In this document: positions 33,084 through 41,190 of the stretch, piece after piece
Layout: each line of letters starts with the position of its first letter
How positions within the stretch are numbered: the first letter of the stretch is position 1
DNA from: Candidatus Aminicenantota bacterium
GTDB taxonomy: Bacteria > Acidobacteriota > Aminicenantia > Aminicenantales > Aminicenantaceae
NCBI GenBank assembly: GCA_011772495.1
Contig: WVZL01000044.1
Coordinates: forward strand, 62,001 to 126,000
Direction of reading: 5' to 3'
DNA length: 64,000 bases
The notes under the pieces: generated by a model
Databases searched by the model: none
What the model was told of the DNA's origin: nothing
What the model saw: only the letters and a program-made list of their open reading frames with translations
Program-made: the position numbers and the translations under genes

Positions 33084-34709
33084 ATGAAAGAAGAACAAGT
33101 TCTCCAGGAGAGCTCACGCCTTGTTGAAGCCATAAAGAATGCCTATCGCGAGGGGCAGGAAGATGAAGCCCTAGAGCCTATCATCAAAGTGGATGCTGGA
33201 GGGAAAGCTCTGGGTAGATTCGACAGCGGAGACTATGTCATTTTTTATGATATAAGGGGGGAGAGGGAAGTTCAGCTCACTCAAGGTTTAACCGCTGAGA
33301 GGTTTAAACATTTTTTTCGAAGAGAGAACTTGAACCTCAATTTGGTCACTATGATTGATTATGATTCTCATCTTCGAGTGAAAGTAGCCTTTCCCTCGGA
33401 AAGGAAAATCAAGAATACTCTAGCTGAAGTCCTTTCCAAGGCCGGGCTACCTCTAGTTAAGATTGCGGAGTCGGAAAAGGCTATTCATATCGGTTTTTTT
33501 ATGAACGGAAAAAACGATGAAACCTTTCCGAAAGAAGAGCGGATTATTGTTCCCTCCCTCCAGGATGTTTCTTCTTATGCCGCTCATCCAAGGATGAAAG
33601 CTGGAGAAGTCTGTCAGGAGATCATCTCCAAGCTCAAGGACTCCTCTTATCCAATTATTGTGGCCAACCTGGCTAATGTGGATGTTGTGGGGCACTCGGA
33701 GGACAAGGCCGCTGTTTTGGAGGCTGTGAGAGCAGTTGATCACCAGCTGGGTGAGGTCATCAAAGAGTGCAGGGCTCAGGGAGTGACTGTCCTGGTGACT
33801 TCTGACCATGGAACCGTGGAAGAATGGCTCTACCCGGATGGGACGGTGAACACTGGACACACCAAAAACCAGGTCCCCTTTATACTGGCCGATTTTTCCT
33901 CAAAGCAAAAGAAACAGGAACCATTTCTCTTAAGAGAAATCGGAGAGCTGGCTGATGTGGCCCCGACTATCTTGGAGCTCTTGGGAATCGCAAAACCTGC
34001 AGAAATGAGCGGAGCGAGTTTACTGGCGAATTATCCAGGAAGGGATAAAGAAAAGAGAAGGGTATTGCTGCTTATTCTGGATGGCTGGGGTTTCAGAGAA
34101 GAAAGGGAAGGGAACTTAATTCTTGAAGCCCACACGCCTAATTTTGATAAGCTGTGGTCGAGTTATCCCTGTTCTCTGTTAAACGCTTCAGGGGAATCGG
34201 TGGGCATGCCTTCCCATACTGTTGGTAATTCTGAAGCAGGGCACCTTCATATTGGCGCCGGGAGACGGGTGCTTCTTGATCGGGTCAAAATTGATCAGGC
34301 CATTCAGGATGGAAGTTTTTTCAAGAATGAGGCATTCCTCTGGGCAATGGAAAGCTCCCAAAAAGAAAATAAAAAACTTCATCTCTTAGGGATTGTTTCC
34401 CATTACAGCTCCCATGGTACGATCAGACATCTTTTTGCTTTGCTTCGACTGGCTCATGAATTAGGTTTGAAGGATGTTTACGTTCATTCTCTGATAGGCC
34501 GAAGGGGAGAGAAGCCGGAGAGCGGTGCTATCTATATAGAAAAAGTAGAGAAGATGTGCCAAGAACTATCTGTGGGACAAGTTGTCACCATCATGGGACG
34601 CTATTGGGCTTTAGATAGAGAAGAAAACTGGGATCGGGTGAAGAAAGCTTACCGAGCCTTGGTTTATGGCGAGGGAACAAAAGTCGAGTCCTCCAAGAAT
34701 CGAAAATAA
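33084..34709 (+). CDS. Circularly permuted cofactor-independent phosphoglycerate mutase
   Basis: 541 residues that contain a full iPGM in permuted order. Residues about 11-70 match the end of the transferase domain (YDIRGEREVQLTQGL). Residues 88-313 match the C-terminal phosphatase part with ligands D200, H204, D241, H242, H259. A 12-residue linker follows, then residues 326-400 match the native N-terminus, with D333 (LILDGWG) and catalytic S383 (GNSEAGH). Residues 400-531 match the first part of the transferase domain (GRYWALDRE, WDRVKKAYRALVYGEG). R58, R61, K132, H444, R473, R506 and R512 align with substrate residues. The native DGRD is IGRRG. It interconverts 3- and 2-phosphoglycerate if active. 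Start ATG 33084; upstream ribosome site weak. Confidence 0.85.
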   Translation: MKEEQVLQESSRLVEAIKNAYREGQEDEALEPIIKVDAGGKALGRFDSGDYVIFYDIRGEREVQLTQGLTAERFKHFFRRENLNLNLVTMIDYDSHLRVKVAFPSERKIKNTLAEVLSKAGLPLVKIAESEKAIHIGFFMNGKNDETFPKEERIIVPSLQDVSSYAAHPRMKAGEVCQEIISKLKDSSYPIIVANLANVDVVGHSEDKAAVLEAVRAVDHQLGEVIKECRAQGVTVLVTSDHGTVEEWLYPDGTVNTGHTKNQVPFILADFSSKQKKQEPFLLREIGELADVAPTILELLGIAKPAEMSGASLLANYPGRDKEKRRVLLLILDGWGFREEREGNLILEAHTPNFDKLWSSYPCSLLNASGESVGMPSHTVGNSEAGHLHIGAGRRVLLDRVKIDQAIQDGSFFKNEAFLWAMESSQKENKKLHLLGIVSHYSSHGTIRHLFALLRLAHELGLKDVYVHSLIGRRGEKPESGAIYIEKVEKMCQELSVGQVVTIMGRYWALDREENWDRVKKAYRALVYGEGTKVESSKNRK

Positions 34710-34878
34710 ATAAAAAATGACTTAAAATATACAGAGCTATGACAGCCAACAACCGAACTACGATTGTAGCCTGAGGAAAGGCACAGGCATGTTTAAGGGA
34801 AGAACGAGAAATCAATCGATTGGAAGGGAACTTTTCCTGTAAAATCTCGTAGAGGTTAATGAGAGAAAGTATTTCGCA

Positions 34879-35790
34879 ATGAGCATCGAGGTTAACGACC
34901 TTCATTTCAGCTACGGGAAAGTCAAGGCCCTCTCTGGCGTAGGCCTGGATTTGGAAGAACAAGCTATTGGTCTGTTAGGGCCAAACGGGGCCGGGAAAAG
35001 CACCCTCCTCCGCATTCTTCTCGGGTTTCTCTCTCCTGATGAAGGGGAAGGAAAAGTCCTTGGTTATGATATCAAAGAGCAGCAGTCTCTGATACGTCGC
35101 CATGTGGGCTACATGCCGGAAGATGATTGCTTCATTCCCGGGATGGATGCGGTTACCTTCACTTCCTATTTTGGGGAATTATCTGGGATGCCCCGCCAGG
35201 AAGCCATGAAGAGGGCTCATGAAGTGCTCTATTATGTAGGCCTGGAAGAAGGCAGATACCGTCTTCTAGAAACATATTCGGTGGGAATGAAACAGCGGCT
35301 CAAGCTTGCCCAGACCTTGGTTCATGACCCCAAGCTTCTTTTTCTGGATGAGCCCACCAGCAGCTTAGATCCCCAAGGGAGAAAGGAGATCTTGGAGCTC
35401 ATAAAGGATATTTCCTCCAAAAAAGATATCCAGGTTTTGATTTCTTCTCACATCCTTCCAGATATCGAAGCTGTTTGTTCTCATGTGGTCATTCTGAATA
35501 AAGGACAGATAGCTGCTCAAGGAGAAATCAGCAAGCTTAAAGAATTGAAGTACAGGCTATACGAGATGAAAGTCAAGGGCGAGGCCCAGAGCTTTCTTGA
35601 AAAACTCAAGAAGATGGGGTGCAGGATAGAAGCAACAGAGGACATGATCCTTAAGGTGTACATGCGCCCTAATAAAAATCCTCAAGAAATTTTTAGGCTG
35701 GCTTCAGAAGAGAGAATTCAGATTAGACACTTTGTTAAAAGCCAGTCCACTCTTGAGGATTTGTTCGCCAAGGCTGTTGGAGTGGATTGA
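34879..35790 (+). CDS. ABC transporter ATP-binding protein 1
   Basis: 303 residues: Walker A GPNGAGKST (about 35-43), Q-loop region YMPEDDCFIPG, signature YSVGMKQRLKLAQ, Walker B LLFLDEPTSSLDP and the switch His in ISSHILPDIEAV. The last 70 residues form the C-terminal extension usual in ABC-2 type exporters. First gene of a four-gene set ATPase-permease-ATPase-permease, each overlapping or touching the next. Substrate unknown. Confidence 0.93.
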   Translation: MSIEVNDLHFSYGKVKALSGVGLDLEEQAIGLLGPNGAGKSTLLRILLGFLSPDEGEGKVLGYDIKEQQSLIRRHVGYMPEDDCFIPGMDAVTFTSYFGELSGMPRQEAMKRAHEVLYYVGLEEGRYRLLETYSVGMKQRLKLAQTLVHDPKLLFLDEPTSSLDPQGRKEILELIKDISSKKDIQVLISSHILPDIEAVCSHVVILNKGQIAAQGEISKLKELKYRLYEMKVKGEAQSFLEKLKKMGCRIEATEDMILKVYMRPNKNPQEIFRLASEERIQIRHFVKSQSTLEDLFAKAVGVD

Positions 35791-36659
35791 TGACGATTAA
35801 AGAAAAGGGTTACAGTCACTGGGAAGGAGAATTGGCCGAGAAGAAGTTACCCTGGTGGCCCATAACTCGCTTCGGCATACGCTCAACCTTCAGGAAAAAG
35901 TTTTTCAAGTTTTTTTTCTTCGGTGCTCTTCTGCCTGCTGTAGTTTTCCTGGTAGGCATTTATATCTCTGAAAGGCTGGAAGATTTCCGCTTCATGATTC
36001 GGAATCAAACGAATTTTCTCACTGTTGATCCTGGATATTTCAAATCTTATTTTACTGGAGATTTTCTGCTGTTCATGATGGTTGCGATTCTCGTCTTTTG
36101 TGGATCCGGGCTCATTTCTGATGACTTGAAACACAACTCCCTCCAGTTGTATTTTTCCAGACCACTCAAGAAGGGTCAGTATTTTCTGGGAAAGGCCTCA
36201 GTCATCTTTTTCTTTCTGTTTTTAGTGACTTTGGTTCCCGGGCTGGTCTTTTTTATCATGAAGCTTATCTTTGCCGGGAATTTTAAATTTTTTGCTTCCT
36301 ATCCCTGGCTGCCTCTTTCCATAATAGGCTATTCGGTCCTAGTGACTTTGTTTTTTGCCCTCTACACTCTCTTTCTTTCTTCCTTGAGCAAGAACAGGAG
36401 ATATGTCTCTATCCTCATTTTTGCTGTCTACATTTTTTCTGATATAATTTTTGGCATCTTCTACGGGATTTTCCGGAGTCCATATTTTGCCCTCATTTCA
36501 TTGAAAGTCAATTTACAGCAGATCGGAGCCTTCATTTTCAATCAAAAACTTCCTTACAGCATCCCGTGGATATATTCCTTCCTGATAATTTTCTCAATCT
36601 CTCTCTTAGCGGCGGTCTATCTAAAAAATAAAGTCAAAGAGGTTACGATAATCAAATGA
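35790..36659 (+). CDS. ABC-2-type permease 1
   Basis: About 289 residues, start ATG 35790 overlapping the ATPase stop (TGATG). A 40-residue cytoplasmic start is followed by six hydrophobic helices (about 45-65, 95-115, 140-165, 175-200, 210-230, 255-280). Between helices 2 and 3 lies SDDLKHNSLQLYFSRPLKKG, the cytoplasmic coupling motif of NosY/ABC-2 permeases. It works with ATPase 1. Confidence 0.85.
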   Translation: MTIKEKGYSHWEGELAEKKLPWWPITRFGIRSTFRKKFFKFFFFGALLPAVVFLVGIYISERLEDFRFMIRNQTNFLTVDPGYFKSYFTGDFLLFMMVAILVFCGSGLISDDLKHNSLQLYFSRPLKKGQYFLGKASVIFFFLFLVTLVPGLVFFIMKLIFAGNFKFFASYPWLPLSIIGYSVLVTLFFALYTLFLSSLSKNRRYVSILIFAVYIFSDIIFGIFYGIFRSPYFALISLKVNLQQIGAFIFNQKLPYSIPWIYSFLIIFSISLLAAVYLKNKVKEVTIIK

Positions 36660-37582
36660 ACCCTGTGATTGAAGTGAAAAATCTCTCCAAGTGGTATGGA
36701 AATGTCCTCGGTTTGAATGATGTGACTTTACAGATCGAGCCTGGAATCACTGGTCTTCTCGGCCCCAACGGTGCTGGTAAATCCACTTTTTTGAAGCTAA
36801 TCACCGGCCAGATAATTCCTAAAATTGGCACTGTGTCCATCAAAGGAAAAAAAGTGAGGAATAATTATCCCCTTTTCAGGGAGATCGGGTATTGCCCGGA
36901 GCAAGATTCCTTCTACGAAGAATTGACAGGCAAGGAGTTTCTCTTAAGACTCTTAAGCCTTTTTCCTTACTCTCCCCCGGAGGCAGAGGCCAAAGCTGAA
37001 CAGGCTCTGGAGATCGTTGAGTTAACTAAGGAGAAAGACAGGGTCATCAAGGCCTACAGCCGTGGCATGCGCCAGAGGATAAAATTTGCTCAGGCTATCG
37101 CCCATGACCCTGAGATTCTCGTTCTCGATGAGCCGCTCAGCGGTTTGGATCCTTTGGGAAGACGGAAAATAATCCGGCTCATAAAGGAATACCAAAAAAA
37201 AGGAAAAACGATTATTGTTTCCAGCCATATTCTACCCGAGATTGAGGCGATGACCAAAACCATCATCCTGATTCATCAGGGAAAAGTCTTTGCCCAGGGA
37301 GACATTCATTATATTAGAGATTTGATAGATACCCATCCCCATATAGTTTCTGTTAAGTGTGACCAGCCCCGACTTCTGGCTGAGAAATTCATCCATGAAG
37401 ACTTTGTGTTAAACGTCAAGTTCAGCCCGGCTGAGGATTCTTTGCTGGTAGAGACCGATAATCGAGATAAGTTTTTCAGTCTCCTGCCTTCGCTGTTCAT
37501 CGAGAACAAGATAGAAGTTCAGGAGATCACCTCCCCGGATGATAATCTTCAAGCTGTTTTCGATTATCTAGTAGGAAAATGA
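36656..37582 (+). CDS. ABC transporter ATP-binding protein 2
   Basis: 308 residues with Walker A GPNGAGKST, YCPEQDSFYEE, signature YSRGMRQRIKFAQ, Walker B ILVLDEPLSGLDP and ISSH-equivalent VSSHILPEIEAM. The C-terminal extension is about 75 residues. The ATG overlaps the permease 1 stop (ATGA). It is a paralogue of ATPase 1; the two may form a heterodimer. Confidence 0.93.
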   Translation: MNPVIEVKNLSKWYGNVLGLNDVTLQIEPGITGLLGPNGAGKSTFLKLITGQIIPKIGTVSIKGKKVRNNYPLFREIGYCPEQDSFYEELTGKEFLLRLLSLFPYSPPEAEAKAEQALEIVELTKEKDRVIKAYSRGMRQRIKFAQAIAHDPEILVLDEPLSGLDPLGRRKIIRLIKEYQKKGKTIIVSSHILPEIEAMTKTIILIHQGKVFAQGDIHYIRDLIDTHPHIVSVKCDQPRLLAEKFIHEDFVLNVKFSPAEDSLLVETDNRDKFFSLLPSLFIENKIEVQEITSPDDNLQAVFDYLVGK

Positions 37583-37583
37583 A

Positions 37584-38396
37584 ATGATTTCAATAGATAA
37601 AAAATCTGCAGCCGCTTTTCTGGATTCGATAGGAAAGTCCTTTTCCTTTTTCTTTTTCCTCGGGAAGAAGGTTAACCGGACCAAAGTGTTTATCTTGATC
37701 AGCTTTTTGCCGGTGATCATGGCTGCGATCATCAAATGTATTCAATATTTCAATAAAAACTATTGGCTGGAGGACCTATCTGTTTTTTCCAACATTATCA
37801 TCTTCTTCTACCTGCAGTTTCTAATCCTTATCCTGGCCCTGTTTTTTGGATCGTCAATCAGTTCCGAGGAGATAGAGGGAAAGACACTGACTTATTTAAC
37901 CACCAGACCCATTCCTAAGTCAGCCCTTATTTTGGGAAAATACTCGGCCTATGCCTTACTCATTATTTTGATGGTGAACATTGGGGTGATTCTGTCTTTC
38001 GCTGTTTTGAACATAGACCACTTGCTTGATTTTCCTCGGTATAAAATTCTCTTAAGAGATATGGGGGTGCTGACATTAGGGCTGATCTGCTACACTTCTT
38101 TTTTCGCTTTCATCGGTACTTTCTTGAAAAAGTCGATCCTCTTCGGACTCATTTTCAGCTTTGGCTGGGAAAACATCATCCAATATTTTCCGGGATCTAC
38201 CCAGCGCTTCACTATCGTGCACTACCTCAAATCCCTTCTTCCCCAACCTGTAAGAGGGAGATTTTCTTTTCTCCTTTTCAGGCTGGAACCCAGCTCTACA
38301 GGTACAGCCATAATGATGCTGTTGCTCATCACAGCGGTGTTCCTTGGATTAGCGTGTTTGGTGTTTTCTCAGAAGGAATATATTCTGGAAGACTAA
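37584..38396 (+). CDS. ABC-2-type permease 2
   Basis: 270 residues with six hydrophobic segments and the motif SSEEIEGKTLTYLTTRPIPK followed by SALILGKY, as in NosY-like ABC-2 permeases. It starts one nucleotide after ATPase 2. With permease 1 it would complete a heteromeric exporter. The intergenic DNA that follows to 38554 shows nothing definite. Confidence 0.85.
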   Translation: MISIDKKSAAAFLDSIGKSFSFFFFLGKKVNRTKVFILISFLPVIMAAIIKCIQYFNKNYWLEDLSVFSNIIIFFYLQFLILILALFFGSSISSEEIEGKTLTYLTTRPIPKSALILGKYSAYALLIILMVNIGVILSFAVLNIDHLLDFPRYKILLRDMGVLTLGLICYTSFFAFIGTFLKKSILFGLIFSFGWENIIQYFPGSTQRFTIVHYLKSLLPQPVRGRFSFLLFRLEPSSTGTAIMMLLLITAVFLGLACLVFSQKEYILED

Positions 38397-38554
38397 TCAA
38401 ACCTTTCGGATAATTCGTATTCCTTTTTAGGTTGAATTCCTCAATTCTTCTACGAAGAAGAAAATTGCACTCTTGAAATTCTACGAGGCTTTATCGAACC
38501 ATTATCTTTTATAGAACAGACCCAGGCGGATTAAATAAGCAGAATGGCGCTGTT

Positions 38555-39520
38555 TTAGTCTTTAGATTTTTTGGTCTTGCTCTTGAGCTTATTAATAAGG
38601 TCTTCAGGAATGCTGGCGTAGATCTTAGCATGGTCTGGGCCTGAGGAGATTTCTAATGTATCCAGCAATTCTCCCACCTCTGGTTCTTTGGCAGCAGCCA
38701 TGGCTCCCATAGCTTTAAACCCGTTTAGAGCGTCAACGATCTGCTTGTTCTTGGCTTCATCCTCACTCATCACTTTAATCTCAGCAATGATGCTTTTGTT
38801 TTTATAGTCAAAATACAGGGATGCGCCAGTGACGGCTTCGAAGGCTGAAAACATCGGGTTTTCAGAGCTTGCTTTCTGTACTGCTTCAGGCGGGATATGC
38901 ATAGCTCCCCAGAAGATGGCTTCTTTATTCGTTTTTTCGATTAAAGAAACGAGTTCCTGGTTCTTGAGGACATTCTCTGCCTTTCCTTGATAGGTATCAA
39001 TGGCTGCTTTCACTGAAGCTTGATTGCCGAGGATGATGTTAGAGTCATCCAAGAAAGCACCCACCCTATCCTCATCGTCTTCCCAACTGTAAAGGGTGAT
39101 TCCGTTGTAGTCTTCTTCAGTAGGTTGTCCTTCTTCTTCTTTCACCTTTGACAGTAGAGCCTCTTTATCATACTTGAGGTTAAGGGCGACGACTCCTTTC
39201 TGTTCTTTTTCCTCTAAACCTTTCGTTAAACCCGCAGCCAGAAAATAGATGTCTTTTTTGGGGTCGATTCCTGTTTCTTGGATGAATTCCTGGTATTTTT
39301 CGTAAGTGTCTTCCTCTTTCAATTGGTTGTCCATGAACTCAGTCGAAGCAGCTTTATGCACATCAACAAAGAAAACACCCTGGACGTCCTTAGGAATGAG
39401 AGTAAGCATGTCATCGACTCTGGCCGTGCCGGCTTTGGGGGCAGAAGGCTGTGGCGCGCAAGAAATCAAGAAAGCTATGAAGAGGGCGAGGACTGTAAAC
39501 GCTACGGATAGTTTTTTCAT
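38555..39520 (-). CDS. Lipoprotein of unknown function
   Basis: About 321 residues from ATG 39520, preceded by AAAGGAGGAACAGC; an ATG at 39544 is upstream of that site. The signal peptide ends in a lipobox, ALFIAFLISC, with Cys near residue 20. The mature protein begins LTLIPKDVQGVFFVDVHKAA and continues with alternating strands and helices (VVALNLKYDKEALLSKVKEE, SIIAEIKVMSEDEAKNKQIV), resembling the DUF3352-type or substrate-scoring repeats of cell-surface proteins. Role unknown. A Lys-rich tail ends it. Confidence 0.75.
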   Translation of the reverse strand: MKKLSVAFTVLALFIAFLISCAPQPSAPKAGTARVDDMLTLIPKDVQGVFFVDVHKAASTEFMDNQLKEEDTYEKYQEFIQETGIDPKKDIYFLAAGLTKGLEEKEQKGVVALNLKYDKEALLSKVKEEEGQPTEEDYNGITLYSWEDDEDRVGAFLDDSNIILGNQASVKAAIDTYQGKAENVLKNQELVSLIEKTNKEAIFWGAMHIPPEAVQKASSENPMFSAFEAVTGASLYFDYKNKSIIAEIKVMSEDEAKNKQIVDALNGFKAMGAMAAAKEPEVGELLDTLEISSGPDHAKIYASIPEDLINKLKSKTKKSKD

Positions 39521-39751
39521 GCTGTTCCTCCTTTGAATCATCATTTAATCTAAAAGACTATACCAGAAAGATAACCGGCGAGCAAATATTTTTTCACATT
39601 GAATAAGAGAACTGAGCTCATCGTGAGAGACTCGCCGTGGATGATAAACGGACCTGATTTCATTAGATGTTGTAAAACAGTTTTTTCTTTTGGTATAAAG
39701 GGGGGAGATGAGACTAGGCAAAGACATGTCTTTAATTCAAAAGGAGGGAAC

Positions 39752-41065
39752 ATGTCCAAATCGAGAGAAATGATCATGCTTTTTATCTTTTTTATTTTAG
39801 TATTTTCTCCTCTTGCTTCATGGGAATCAGAGATTCCGGCTATTCTCAGCATGAAGGAGCGCGCTGCCGTGGTCGATCATTGGCTAAAAATCCGGCTCGA
39901 CAGACTTCTTCCTGAGTTGATGAGAAGGGAGAACTTGGATATGTGGTTGATCATCTGTCGGGAATACAACGAGGACCCAGTCTATCTCACTTTAGTTCCT
40001 TATACTTCCCTTGCCGCCAGGCGGTTAACCATGCTCGTCTTTTTTGATAGAGGAGAAGAGGGTGTGGAGAGGCTGGCGGTCAGCCGCTATGGTATCAGAG
40101 ATTTCTATCAAGGAGTTTGGGAGCCCAAAAAGATAGACCAGTGGGAGTGTCTGGCTCAGGTCATAAAGGAAAGAGCGCCCGAAAGAATCGGGATTAGCGA
40201 GTCTGACACTTTTGCTTTTGGGGACGGACTTTCAGCTTCTCTTAAGAACAAACTTATTCGAGTTTTGGATCCCGATTATTCTTCCCGCCTTGTTCCAGCA
40301 GAAGGGCTGGCCGTGGGATGGCTGGAAAGACGGATCCCAGAGGAACTCGAAGTCTATCCTCATATCGTGGCTGTCGCCCACGGAATCATTGCTGAAGCCT
40401 TTTCCCGGAAAGTTGTGACTCCTGGAGTGACAACCACTCAAGGTCTATCCTGGTGGATAAGAGAAAGAATCCGAGAGCTGCGCCTGACGACATGGTTCCA
40501 GCCTTCGATCTCCATCCAGCGCCCCAAAAAGAGCAAACACAAGGGAGATGTCATTCATAGAGGTGACCTCCTGCATTGCGATATCGGCATTACTTATCTT
40601 GGTCTTAACACAGACACCCAGGAACATGCCTATGTTCTTCGAGAGGGTGAAACAGATGCCCCCTCAGGACTGAAGGAAGCCCTAAAGCTGGGGAACCGCC
40701 TTCAAGATATCCTGATCGGGGAGTTTAAAGCTGGGAGGACAGGCAACGAAATCCTGGCTTCCTCTCTGAAGAGAGCGAAGGAGGAAGGAATAAAAGCTAG
40801 CATCTATACCCATCCTTTGGGTTTTCACGGGCATGCGGCCGGACCTACGATCGGTTTATGGGATAAACAGGATGGAGTTTCTGGCAAAGGTGATTATCCT
40901 CTCTATGATGATACCTGTCATTCCATCGAACTGAACGTCAAAGTCAGTATTCAGGAATGGGGAGGGCAGGAAGTCCGTATTGCCTTAGAACAGGATACTG
41001 CTTTTGTCAAAGAGGGAGTTTACTTTCTCGATGGACGTCAAACAGCGTTCCATCTCATTAGATAG
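39752..41065 (+). CDS. M24-family Xaa-Pro aminopeptidase-like protein, exported
   Basis: 437 residues from ATG 39752, which follows AAAAGGAGGGAAC and begins a signal peptide (MIMLFIFFILVFSPLASW). The pita-bread catalytic domain keeps the five metal ligands: Asp in HCDIGITY, Asp in LNTDTQEH, His in GFHGHAAGP, Glu in HSIELNVKV and Glu in ALEQDTAF. N-terminal domain as in prolidase-like proteins. Probably removes N-terminal residues before Pro in the periplasm. It is one of several exported peptidases in this stretch and is followed by the M28 gene. Confidence 0.9.
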   Translation: MSKSREMIMLFIFFILVFSPLASWESEIPAILSMKERAAVVDHWLKIRLDRLLPELMRRENLDMWLIICREYNEDPVYLTLVPYTSLAARRLTMLVFFDRGEEGVERLAVSRYGIRDFYQGVWEPKKIDQWECLAQVIKERAPERIGISESDTFAFGDGLSASLKNKLIRVLDPDYSSRLVPAEGLAVGWLERRIPEELEVYPHIVAVAHGIIAEAFSRKVVTPGVTTTQGLSWWIRERIRELRLTTWFQPSISIQRPKKSKHKGDVIHRGDLLHCDIGITYLGLNTDTQEHAYVLREGETDAPSGLKEALKLGNRLQDILIGEFKAGRTGNEILASSLKRAKEEGIKASIYTHPLGFHGHAAGPTIGLWDKQDGVSGKGDYPLYDDTCHSIELNVKVSIQEWGGQEVRIALEQDTAFVKEGVYFLDGRQTAFHLIR

Positions 41066-41190
41066 TCTCGAGACAATCCTGACTGGATAATGAAATTATA
41101 TTGTTTTTAAAAGGCTCCAGAAAGGATTGATTTCTGCTTTCGATAGAATTAAAGTTTTGGATGAATATGGAGAGAAAAGGAGAAGCATAA

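Noticed and set aside
33084-34709. Two fused partial genes or an assembly error instead of a permuted enzyme
   Set aside because: One continuous frame, one complete non-duplicated set of domains and all catalytic residues are present; a misjoin would not give this. An assembly check is still worthwhile.
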